Assembly: GCF_020873915.1 (NCBI RefSeq)
Contig: NZ_JAHWGP010000024.1
Span: 58,927 to 122,926, forward strand
Origin: Streptomyces sp. DH5
Lineage (GTDB): Bacteria > Actinomycetota > Actinomycetes > Streptomycetales > Streptomycetaceae
DNA: 64,000 bases
Reading direction: 5' to 3'
Below the pieces are notes generated by a model, which saw nothing but the letters and a program-made list of their open reading frames with translations, had not been told where the DNA came from and did no database searches. The position numbers and the translations under genes are program-made. This document shows, one piece after another, positions 44,042 through 55,591 of this stretch (its first letter is position 1; every line of letters starts with the position of its first letter).

Positions 44042-44837
44042 AGAAGCCGTAGCCCATGCGCCGGGACAGTTCGGCCGCGGCCGCCGCCGTCCGGCTGCCC
44101 GACCGGGGCAGCCGCTCCGCTGTCAGCCGGTACACGGGGCCCGAGACACTGATCGCCGCGATCACGGACCCGTCGTGCGAGCGGACCGGCGCCGCGACGG
44201 CGGCGAGCCCGAGCTCCAGCTCCTCCAGCGTCACGGCGTACCCCTGCTCGAGGACCTCGTCCAGCTCGGCGCGCAGCACGGGAGGATCGATGACCGTGTG
44301 CTCCGTGAACCGGGGCAGCGGGCGGGCGAGGCGGTCTTCGCGCAGGGCGGGCGGCATATGGGCCAGGAACACCTTGCCGCTGGAGGTGGCGTGCAGCGGG
44401 GTGCGCCTGCCGAGCCAGTTCTGCGCCGTGACCGCCGCCGTGCCACGGGCTTGCATGATGTTCACCGCCGCGTCCTCGTCCAGGACCGCCATGTTGACGG
44501 TCTCGCCCAGCTCGTCCGCGAGCTCCCGGCACACGGGGACGCCCTCCTGCGAGATGTCGAGCCGCAGGGCGGCCGCCCCCGCCAGACGCAGCACACCCGC
44601 TCCCAGGCGGTAGGCGCCGTGTCCCTTGGTCTGGGCCACCAGACCCCGGTTCTCCAGCGCACCGAGCAGCCGGAAGGCCGTCGACTTGTGCACCCCCAGC
44701 TCACCGGCGATCTCCGTGACGCCCGCCTCGCCGCGCCGGGCGAGGATCTCCAGCACGCTCACGGCACGGTCCACGGACTGCACGGCGCTCGCGGCGCCTG
44801 CGCCGTTCCTCCCGGGCTCGTTCCCCGCGCGGGTCAT
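44040..44837 (-). CDS. IclR-family transcriptional regulator
   Basis: A 265-aa regulator. The winged helix-turn-helix is at residues about 20-80 (SVDRAVSVLEILARRGEAGV, ELGVHKSTAFRLLGALENRG). The GAF-like effector domain shows PLHATSSGKVFLAHMPPALR and EELELGLAAVAAPVRSHDGS, as expected. The ATG at 44837 is preceded by GAGAG. No catabolic operon is adjacent on the same strand; the conservon with the oxoprolinase gene is about 1.1 kb away in the other direction. Target unknown. Confidence 0.92.
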   Translation of the reverse strand: MTRAGNEPGRNGAGAASAVQSVDRAVSVLEILARRGEAGVTEIAGELGVHKSTAFRLLGALENRGLVAQTKGHGAYRLGAGVLRLAGAAALRLDISQEGVPVCRELADELGETVNMAVLDEDAAVNIMQARGTAAVTAQNWLGRRTPLHATSSGKVFLAHMPPALREDRLARPLPRFTEHTVIDPPVLRAELDEVLEQGYAVTLEELELGLAAVAAPVRSHDGSVIAAISVSGPVYRLTAERLPRSGSRTAAAAAELSRRMGYGF

Positions 44838-44948
44838 GGTCGGGCTCTCACCATCTTGTCGGGAGCGGTCGCGCAGGACGCTCGAACACGTCGTACGAGA
44901 CCTCAGGGTATCGAGGCCCCCGCACACGGCGGCAGCCACGACACCGGG

Positions 44949-45548
44949 TCAGGAGTGGGACAGCTGCCCGGCTGCACCGCGCCGGCGTATGCGCGCCTGG
45001 GCGCGCCCGGCGGACCGCTCCTGACGGCGGGCGCGCCGCCGCTCGCGCCGCAGGGCCCGCGCCGTGCTGCTGGGCACGGACACCACACCGTGGCGCTGGT
45101 TCCAGACCTGGCGGGTCACCCACACGTCCAGGGCCGCCCAGGTCGCCAGGATCGTACTGACGACACTGCTGATGACCATGGGGAAGGCCAGCCACGACCC
45201 GGCCAGCGTGCACAGGAAGGCCACCATGGCCTGAATCATCGTCACCGAGGTGACGATCACCGCCCGCACCGCGGCCGTCCGCACCGGGTCGGGCAGCCGG
45301 CGCCGACGCGCCGGCTCCTCGACCCACAGCGGTCGGGGACCCCCCTGTGCGCGGGCGCCGCCGGACTCGCGCGCACCCGTCACGGCCTTTCCCGCCGCAC
45401 CGTCCGGAACCTCCCGTGCGGCCGACGCGGCGCCCGGCCCGCGTGCGGCCGTGAGCGTGCCGTGACCGGGCACTCCGGTACCCGGCCGCGACTCCTTCCG
45501 TGTCGCCGCGTCGCCCTCGGGCGCCCCGCGCCGCTCCGCCGTGCCCAT
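44949..45548 (-). CDS. Membrane protein of unknown function
   Basis: A 199-aa protein. Residues about 1-80 are a low-complexity Gly/Ala/Arg-rich region. Two transmembrane helices follow (AVIVTSVTMIQAMVAFLCTL and FPMVISSVVSTILATWAALD) and a strongly basic C-terminal tail (RALRRERRRARRQERSAGRA), which should face the cytosol and may bind nucleic acid or phospholipid. The ATG at 45548 is behind GGGGAG. It could be a partner of the divergent conservon but nothing proves it. Confidence 0.7.
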   Translation of the reverse strand: MGTAERRGAPEGDAATRKESRPGTGVPGHGTLTAARGPGAASAAREVPDGAAGKAVTGARESGGARAQGGPRPLWVEEPARRRRLPDPVRTAAVRAVIVTSVTMIQAMVAFLCTLAGSWLAFPMVISSVVSTILATWAALDVWVTRQVWNQRHGVVSVPSSTARALRRERRRARRQERSAGRAQARIRRRGAAGQLSHS

Positions 45549-45965
45549 CAACGTGTCACTCCCCACCGCCAGCAGACCGCTCGCCGTTGTCCGAAGACCC
45601 GACACATCAGTGGCTGCCCGGCTTGCGCTGTCTTACGCCGCCCGGGTACGGGACACGGCTCCTCTGGCCGATTCCGCCCCCATTTCCCACAGAGAAGGAC
45701 GAACGGCACGCCGCGAAGATTCCCGAACGGGAAAGAATTCGGCCAACGCCGCCCGTCCGCCCGGGAGGTCCGCGCACGGTGCGCACCCGTAGCCCGGGAG
45801 GCAATCTCCCGTAATGAACGGACAACTCGCCATCTCCCGCCACCAGTACGGAACTACAGCTTCCGGACGCGTCTTCGAGTTGGCCCCGCCGCGGTAGTAG
45901 GCTCGCGCCGTTTGTAGACGCACATGCGTACCCCCGGACGTCCGGGGGCCGAGCTGGGGGAGGCC
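45549..45965. other. 417-nt region upstream of the conservon
   Basis: Divergent spacer between the membrane protein and cvnA. It must carry both promoters. A weak candidate for cvnA is TTCGAG-N18-TAGGCT near 45877-45906. No gene is seen; an in-frame ATG at 45924 could lengthen CvnA by 14 residues but has no ribosome-binding site. Confidence 0.4.
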
Positions 45966-48932
45966 ATGCGCTTTCGCGGGAAGTCCATCCGCCGGAAGAT
46001 CGTGGCGCTGCTTCTCGTGCCGCTGGTGTCCCTGACGACGATCTGGGCCTTCACCACGGTGCTCACGGGCCGCGAGGCAAGCCACCTGTTCGACGTGTCG
46101 TCGGTGATGGAGGAGGTCGGCTATCCCGTCGAGGACGCCGTGCGCGTCCTCCAGCAGGAACGCCGCCAGACCCTCGTCTATCTCGCCGACCCCCGCGCCT
46201 CCGAAGGACTCGCCGCACTGCGGCGCAGCCGCGCCGCCACCGACAAGGCCGTCGCCACCGTCCGCGGCAGCGCGGACGACACCCGGGTGCGCGAGGCCAT
46301 GCACGGCGACTCCAGTGCACTGAGCGCCGTCCTCGAATCCTTCAACGGCATCGAGTCCCTCCGCCGCAGCGTCGAGGACGGCACCGTCGACCGAGCCCAG
46401 GCCCTCGACCTCTACAACCGCCTGGTCGACCCCTGCTACGTCCTGCTCGCCAGTCTGCACGTGGTCGACGACGTCGAGCTCGACAAGCAGTACCGCGCCC
46501 TCGTCAGCCTCGCACGCGCCCGCGAACTGCTCTCCCGCGAGGACGCCCTCCTCGGCTCCGCGCTGATCGTCGGCACGCTCTCCCGCGCCGAGGTGCGCGA
46601 CATCTCCGACCTCATCGCCCAGCGCACGCTGCTGTACGACGCCGGCCTGCCGCAGCTGCCCCCGGCCGAACGCGACCGCTACGAGACGTTCTGGAAGAAC
46701 GCCGCGTCCGCCCCGCTGCGCGTGGGCGAGGAGGCCGCCGTCTCCTCCGGCACCGGGCCGCCCCGCGGGATCACCGCGAAGAGCTGGGACACCGCCGCCG
46801 GCAGTGTGCTCGCCGAGCTCGGCACCCTCAACGACGAGGCCGCCGACCGCTACCAGGACCGCGTTGGCCCCGTCGCCGAGGGCGTCATCGCACAGGCCGT
46901 CATCGTCGGCGTCCTCGGACTGATCACCCTCCTGACCTCCCTGTTCCTCTCCGTGCGCGTCGGCCGCGGCCTCATCCGCGACCTGCGGAAGCTGCGCCTG
47001 GAGGCGCACGAGGCGTCCGGCGTGCGGCTGCCCAGCGTGATGCGCCGCCTCTCGGCCGGCGAAAAGGTCGACGTCGAGACCGAGGTTCCGCGCCTGGAGT
47101 ACGACAAGAACGAGATGGGAGAGGTCGGCCAGGCCCTCAACACCCTCCAGCGCGCCGCCGTCGAGGCCGCCGTCAGACAGGCCGAACTGCGTTCCGGCGT
47201 CTCCGAGGTGTTCGTCAACCTCGCCCGCCGCAGCCAGGTCCTGCTGCACAAGCAGCTCACCCTGCTGGACGCCATGGAGCGCAGGACCGAGGACACCGGG
47301 GAACTCGCCGACCTCTTCCGCCTGGACCACCTCACCACCCGCATGCGCCGGCACGCCGAGGGCCTGGTGATCCTCTCCGGAGCCGCCCCCTCCCGGCAGT
47401 GGCGCAAACCCGTCCAGCTCATGGACGTCGTACGCGCCGCCGTCGCCGAGGTCGAGGACTACGAACGCATCGAGGTCCGCCGACTGCCCAGGGTCGCCGT
47501 CACCGGCCCGGCCGTCGCCGACCTCACCCACCTGGTGGCCGAACTGCTGGAGAACGCCACGGTGTTCTCCCCGCCGCACACCGCCGTGCAGGTCGTGGGG
47601 GAGCGCGTGGCCAACGGCTTCACCCTGGAGATCCACGACCGCGGGCTCGGCATGGCGGCCGACGCGCTCCTGGACGCCAACCTCCGGCTCGCCGAGACCC
47701 CGGAGTTCGAACTCTCCGACACCGACCGGCTCGGACTGTTCGTCGTCAGCCGTCTCGCCCAGCGGCAGAACGTCCGGGTCTCCCTCCAGCCCTCCCCGTA
47801 CGGGGGGACCACAGCGGTCGTCTTCCTCCCCGACGCGCTGCTGACGGACGACGTCCCGGACACCAACGGTGTCGGCTTCCGCCTCGACCGGCCCCGGCGT
47901 GCCACGGACAAGGAGCCCGAGGAGAGCCGCCGCGCCGCGCTCTCCCAGGTCTCCGCCCACCTGCCCCGGCTGCCCGCCTCGGTGCTCGACGGACCGGTCG
48001 AACTGGAAGCCCCCGTTGACCTGGACGCCCTCACGGGCTTCCCGGGCGCCCTCGGTGACGAGGACAGCGAGCACGGCGGGCTCTTCCGCTCCCGGCGCTC
48101 CCTCACCGAGGACGAGCGGCCCGGCCGCGGCCACGAGTCCCGCCCCGCGGCTTTGGGCGCCGCGGAGGACACCGGCGACCCGGCGAGTGCCCCGGTTCCC
48201 CTTACCCGCAGGGGCACTCCCAAGCTGGTCAGCTCCCACGGCCGCCCGGTCAGCGACCAGGGTGTCCGTGCGGAGCGGGGCGACGCGGAGAAGAGGGCCG
48301 CCCAGCCGGGCCGCCCCGAACTCGAAGCGGCGCCCTCGCTGCCCTCCCGCCGCCGCGGGGAGAGCCCCGCCGGACGCCGGGAGCCCGGCAGTCCGGCTCC
48401 GGAGCCCCTCGCCCCGCTGACCGCTCGCCGGCGCACCGAGCGGCCGGCCCCCTCTCTCGCGCACGAGGAGCAGGAGGACACGGACGCGGAGACACCGCCG
48501 CCCCTGCCCGCCCGCCGGCGGACCGCGGACCGTGCCTGTCCCTCTGCGGGCGACGCCGGGCGGAGCGCCACCCCGGTAGCCGAACCGGCCGCCGGCCTGC
48601 CCCGGCGCACCCGCGGCCCCGCGATCACGACGAGCGGGCCCGACGACTCCTCGCCGGCCCCGGACGGGACCGGTACCCCCGCGGAACAGCCCGACGGCGG
48701 ATCACTGCCCCGCCGGGTACGGCAGGCCAGCCTGGCCCCCCAGCTCAAGCGCGGCACCGAAGCGCGGAACGGGGACCGGACCCGGCCCGTCGAACGGGAC
48801 GCGGACGAAGTACGCAACCGCATGGCCTCGCTCCAGCGTGGATGGCAGCGCGGCCGCGAGGAGAACGCCGCGGGCGACGAAGACGCCGACGGCACGGCAC
48901 CACGACGAACGACAGAGGGGGACGGTCGATGA
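45966..48932 (+). CDS. cvnA: Conservon sensor histidine kinase-like protein CvnA
   Basis: Membrane sensor of a conservon, the streptomycete G-protein-like signalling unit. The 988-aa protein has a first transmembrane helix at about 12-34 (IVALLLVPLVSLTTIWAFTT), a nitrate-sensor-like extracellular helical region to about 300, a second helix (AVIVGVLGLITLLTSLFLSV), a HAMP-like segment, and a HATPase_c domain with LVAELLENATVFSPPHTAVQ (N box) and LEIHDRGLGMAADAL (G box). A clear phospho-acceptor His box is not evident. The last ~330 residues are Pro/Arg-rich and disordered. The ATG at 45966 has GGGGGAGG 4 nt upstream. Its stop overlaps cvnB (ATGA). Confidence 0.93.
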   Translation: MRFRGKSIRRKIVALLLVPLVSLTTIWAFTTVLTGREASHLFDVSSVMEEVGYPVEDAVRVLQQERRQTLVYLADPRASEGLAALRRSRAATDKAVATVRGSADDTRVREAMHGDSSALSAVLESFNGIESLRRSVEDGTVDRAQALDLYNRLVDPCYVLLASLHVVDDVELDKQYRALVSLARARELLSREDALLGSALIVGTLSRAEVRDISDLIAQRTLLYDAGLPQLPPAERDRYETFWKNAASAPLRVGEEAAVSSGTGPPRGITAKSWDTAAGSVLAELGTLNDEAADRYQDRVGPVAEGVIAQAVIVGVLGLITLLTSLFLSVRVGRGLIRDLRKLRLEAHEASGVRLPSVMRRLSAGEKVDVETEVPRLEYDKNEMGEVGQALNTLQRAAVEAAVRQAELRSGVSEVFVNLARRSQVLLHKQLTLLDAMERRTEDTGELADLFRLDHLTTRMRRHAEGLVILSGAAPSRQWRKPVQLMDVVRAAVAEVEDYERIEVRRLPRVAVTGPAVADLTHLVAELLENATVFSPPHTAVQVVGERVANGFTLEIHDRGLGMAADALLDANLRLAETPEFELSDTDRLGLFVVSRLAQRQNVRVSLQPSPYGGTTAVVFLPDALLTDDVPDTNGVGFRLDRPRRATDKEPEESRRAALSQVSAHLPRLPASVLDGPVELEAPVDLDALTGFPGALGDEDSEHGGLFRSRRSLTEDERPGRGHESRPAALGAAEDTGDPASAPVPLTRRGTPKLVSSHGRPVSDQGVRAERGDAEKRAAQPGRPELEAAPSLPSRRRGESPAGRREPGSPAPEPLAPLTARRRTERPAPSLAHEEQEDTDAETPPPLPARRRTADRACPSAGDAGRSATPVAEPAAGLPRRTRGPAITTSGPDDSSPAPDGTGTPAEQPDGGSLPRRVRQASLAPQLKRGTEARNGDRTRPVERDADEVRNRMASLQRGWQRGREENAAGDEDADGTAPRRTTEGDGR

Positions 48933-49363
48933 CCGCACCGAGGGCCACCGGCCACACCGAGACCGACAAGGGGGAGCTGAACTGGCTCCTCGACGACCTG
49001 GTCGACCGCGTCGCCAGTATCCGCAAGGCGATCGTGCTCTCCGGCGACGGCCTACCCACGGGCGCGTCGAAGGACCTGACCCGTGAGGACAGCGAACACC
49101 TGGCCGCCGTAGCCTCCGGATTCCACAGCCTCGCCAAGGGCGTGGGCCGCCACTTCGAGGCCGGGGACGTCCGCCAGACCGTCGTCGAACTCGACGAGGC
49201 GTTCCTCTTCGTGACCGCCGCGGGCGACGGCAGCTGCCTCGCCGTCCTCGCGGACGCCGACTCCGACGTCGGACAGGTCGCCTACGAGATGACGCTCCTC
49301 GTGAAGCGGGTCGGCGTGCATCTGGGTGCCGCACCACGCACCGATCTGCCCTCGGGCGGGTAG
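48929..49363 (+). CDS. cvnB: Conservon roadblock/LC7 protein CvnB
   Basis: A 144-aa roadblock/LC7 protein: LNWLLDDLVDRVASIRKAIV and LSGDGLPTGASKDLTREDSE open the fold, and SCLAVLADADSDVGQVAYEM closes it. Such proteins act as GTPase-activating or scaffold partners of the CvnD-type GTPase. The ATG overlaps the stop of cvnA, so synthesis is coupled. Confidence 0.94.
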   Translation: MTAPRATGHTETDKGELNWLLDDLVDRVASIRKAIVLSGDGLPTGASKDLTREDSEHLAAVASGFHSLAKGVGRHFEAGDVRQTVVELDEAFLFVTAAGDGSCLAVLADADSDVGQVAYEMTLLVKRVGVHLGAAPRTDLPSGG

Positions 49364-49372
49364 TGAGATGAC

Positions 49373-49768
49373 ATGAGCGCTGACGGTCAGGACAGAAGCC
49401 ACTGGTTCGACGACGAGGCCGGGCCGGTCGTCCGTCCGTACGCCATGACGCGGGGCCGCACCACCAGTGCGGTCCAGCACCGCCTCGACCTGATCGCGGT
49501 GGTCGTCACGGAGCCGTACGCGGACGACCCGGAGGACGATCCCACCCTCTCCCCGGAGCACGTGGACATCGTCCGGTTGTGCCGCGACACCTCCTCGACG
49601 GTCGCCGAACTCGCCGCCGGACTCGACCTGCCGATCGGAGTGGTCAGGGTCCTCGTCGGAGACCTCGTGGACGGCGAATTCGTCCATGTGAACCGGCCCG
49701 TACCCCCGGCGGAGCTGCCGGACGAGAGTATTCTGCGCGACGTGATCAACGGCCTCCGGGCGCTGTGA
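49373..49768 (+). CDS. cvnC: Conservon DUF742 protein CvnC
   Basis: A 131-aa DUF742 protein with an N-terminal VVRPYAMTRGRTTSAVQHRL segment and a winged-helix core (IVRLCRDTSSTVAELAAGLD, LPIGVVRVLVGDLVDGEFVH), ending in the usual DESILRDVINGLRAL. It sits 9 nt after cvnB. In other conservons cvnD follows directly; here a 3.66-kb gene lies between. Confidence 0.94.
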   Translation: MSADGQDRSHWFDDEAGPVVRPYAMTRGRTTSAVQHRLDLIAVVVTEPYADDPEDDPTLSPEHVDIVRLCRDTSSTVAELAAGLDLPIGVVRVLVGDLVDGEFVHVNRPVPPAELPDESILRDVINGLRAL

Positions 49769-49792
49769 CCGGCGCGGAAGCGGAGTACTGAC

Positions 49793-53432
<3,640 letters not shown>

Positions 53433-53452
<20 letters not shown>

Positions 53453-54035
53453 GCGCGGCAAGCCCCCGGTCGAGCCCGTCACGCTCAAGATCCTGGTGGC
53501 CGGCGGCTTCGGCGTGGGCAAGACCACGCTCGTGGGCGCGGTCAGCGAGATCAGGCCACTGCGCACCGAGGAACTCCTCACCGAGGCGGGCCGTCCGGTC
53601 GACGACACCAGCGGTGTGGAGGCCAAGAGCACCACGACCGTGGCCATGGACTTCGGCCGGATAACGCTCCGTGAGGACCTGGTGCTGTACCTCTTCGGCA
53701 CACCCGGCCAGGAGCGGTTCTGGTTCATGTGGGACGAACTGTCCGAGGGCGCCCTCGGAGCCGTCGTCCTCGCCGACACCCGGCGCCTGGAGGACTGCTT
53801 CGCCGCCATCGACTACTTCGAGCGGCGCTCCATCCCGTTCCTCGTCGGCGTCAACTGCTTCGAGGGGGCCGCCCGTTACCCGCAGGACGACGTCCGCCGG
53901 GCCCTCGACCTCGACGACCACGTACCGCTGATGATGTGCGACGCGCGGGACCGGGAGTCGGTCAAGGAGGCACTCATCGGCGTCGTCCAGCACGCCATGG
54001 CCCGCTCCTCGCAGCGACGGGCGGTCGCCACCTGA
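53433..54035 (+). CDS. cvnD: Conservon Ras-like GTPase CvnD
   Basis: A 200-aa small GTPase: P-loop [20 protein letters not shown], switch-region [19 protein letters not shown], and [20 protein letters not shown] as the G3 box. The G4 position reads VGVNCFEG, with NxxE-like residues instead of NKxD, as is usual in conservon GTPases. The start lies inside the 3' end of the oxoprolinase gene (20-nt overlap). It should work with CvnA-B-C at the membrane. Confidence 0.94.
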
Positions 54036-54197
54036 GGAGACGGCGGACACCCGGCCCGCACCCCGCGGACCGGAGTACGGGCCCAGCGCGCGGCAACGAC
54101 ACGTCAGGCGTGCGCCGTCGGCGTCAAGGGCGCCGGCGGCAAGGGCCGCCGGCCACGTCCTTCCCTCAGCCGCCCGCACCTGATAAATGCAGGGGAC

Positions 54198-55007
54198 ATG
54201 ACACGATTCGCCACCGTGGTACGAGGCCTGGCCACCGCCCTAGCCGCCCTGCTCGCCGCGACCGCCGCATCGGCCCCCGCCCGGGCGAAGCCCGAAGCCG
54301 GGGCGCCCCGGGACTTCGTGGCACTGCACGACGTGGACCCGACGATCATCCAGGAGATCCGTTACTTCACCCCGCGCAACTTCGTCGGCGAGCCCGTCGA
54401 CGGCTACCGGCAGCCGCTGTGCATCCTCACCCGTCCCGCGGCCCAGGCACTCCGCACCGCACAGCGCGAGCTCCTGCGCCAGGGCTACTCGCTCAAGGTG
54501 TACGACTGCTACCGGCCCCAACGCGCGGTGAACCACTTCGTGCGCTGGGCCGAGGACCTCGACGACCAGAGGACGAAGGCCGAGTTCTACCCGAACGTCG
54601 ACAAGAGCCGGCTGTTCGCCGACGGCTACATCGCGGAGAAGTCCGGCCACAGCCGCGGCTCCACGGTGGACCTCACCCTCGTGAAGCTCCCCTCCCGGCC
54701 GGCCCGCCCCCACCACCCCGGACAGCCCCCGGCGCCCTGCTTCGCGCCCAAGGACGAGCGGTCCCCCGACAGTTCCGTGGACATGGGCACCGGCTACGAC
54801 TGCTTCGACACCCTCAGCCACACCCTCGACCCGCGCATCGGCGGCGAACAGCGCGCCCACCGGCTGCTGCTCAAGAACACCCTGGAGGGCCTCGGTTTCG
54901 TGAACCTCGCCGAGGAGTGGTGGCACTACACCTTCAAGCCCGAGACCCACCCGGACACCTACTTCGACTTCCCGGTGTCCCGCAGCTCGCTCACCGGCCG
55001 CCGCTGA
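54198..55007 (+). CDS. Secreted VanX-like D-alanyl-D-alanine dipeptidase (M15D)
   Basis: Zinc peptidase predicted to cleave D-Ala-D-Ala or similar dipeptides outside the membrane. The 269-aa protein has a signal peptide (VVRGLATALAALLAATAASA). The M15 zinc motif is intact: SGHSRGSTVDLTLVKLP supplies His and Asp, and LAEEWWHYTFKPETH supplies Glu and His. ILTRPAAQALRTAQRELLRQ and LKVYDCYRPQRAVNHFVRW are typical of VanX. VanX of resistance operons is cytosolic; the signal peptide points to wall recycling instead. AGGGGA precedes the ATG. The space 54036-54197 holds no gene. Confidence 0.9.
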   Translation: MTRFATVVRGLATALAALLAATAASAPARAKPEAGAPRDFVALHDVDPTIIQEIRYFTPRNFVGEPVDGYRQPLCILTRPAAQALRTAQRELLRQGYSLKVYDCYRPQRAVNHFVRWAEDLDDQRTKAEFYPNVDKSRLFADGYIAEKSGHSRGSTVDLTLVKLPSRPARPHHPGQPPAPCFAPKDERSPDSSVDMGTGYDCFDTLSHTLDPRIGGEQRAHRLLLKNTLEGLGFVNLAEEWWHYTFKPETHPDTYFDFPVSRSSLTGRR

Positions 55008-55054
55008 CCCACCTGCCGGAGACGCCCCCACCCCGATCGGATACAGTCCCGCGC

Positions 55055-55591
55055 GTGTCCGAAACCCTTGCCCCCGTCCCCAACTCCGCTCCGGACTCCC
55101 ACTGTTCGAGCTGCGGCGCCCCCTACGGGGAGGGCGTCTCCGGCTGGCCCCGCACCTGCCCCGCCTGCGGCGCCGTCGCCTACCGCAACCCTCTCCCGGT
55201 GGCGGTGGCCCTCCAGCCCGTCTACGACACCCACGGCACCGCCCTGGTCGTCATCACCCGGGCCATCGCCCCCGCACGGGGCCGCACGGCCCTGCCCGGC
55301 GGGTTCATCGACCACCGGGAGGACTGGCGCCAGGCCGTCGTCAGGGAACTGCAGGAGGAGACCGGTGTCGAGACGGCGAGCCGCGACGTCCGCCTCGCCG
55401 ACGCCATGAGCTCACCCGACGGACACCTGCTGCTCTTCGGACTCCTGCCCGAACGGCCCGCCGACGACCTGCCGCCCTTCGCCCACACCGACGAGACCGA
55501 GGGGCGGCACCTCCTCCGCCGCCCCGAGGAACTCGCCTTCCCCCTGCACACCCTGGCCGTGCGCGCATGGTTCGAGGGCCGCTACATCTGA
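55055..55591 (+). CDS. Nudix hydrolase with N-terminal zinc ribbon
   Basis: A 178-aa protein. Two CxxC pairs (CSSCGAPY and CPACGAVAYRNP) form a zinc ribbon at residues 10-45. The Nudix box is complete: GGFIDHREDWRQAVVRELQE followed by ETGVE, matching G-x5-E-x7-REUxEExGU. Such proteins resemble NADH pyrophosphatase/ADP-ribose hydrolases; the substrate is open. The GTG at 55055 is only 7 nt after a TACAGT box, so the mRNA may be leaderless. The 3' end overlaps the convergent GH31 gene by 10 nt. Confidence 0.88.
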   Translation: MSETLAPVPNSAPDSHCSSCGAPYGEGVSGWPRTCPACGAVAYRNPLPVAVALQPVYDTHGTALVVITRAIAPARGRTALPGGFIDHREDWRQAVVRELQEETGVETASRDVRLADAMSSPDGHLLLFGLLPERPADDLPPFAHTDETEGRHLLRRPEELAFPLHTLAVRAWFEGRYI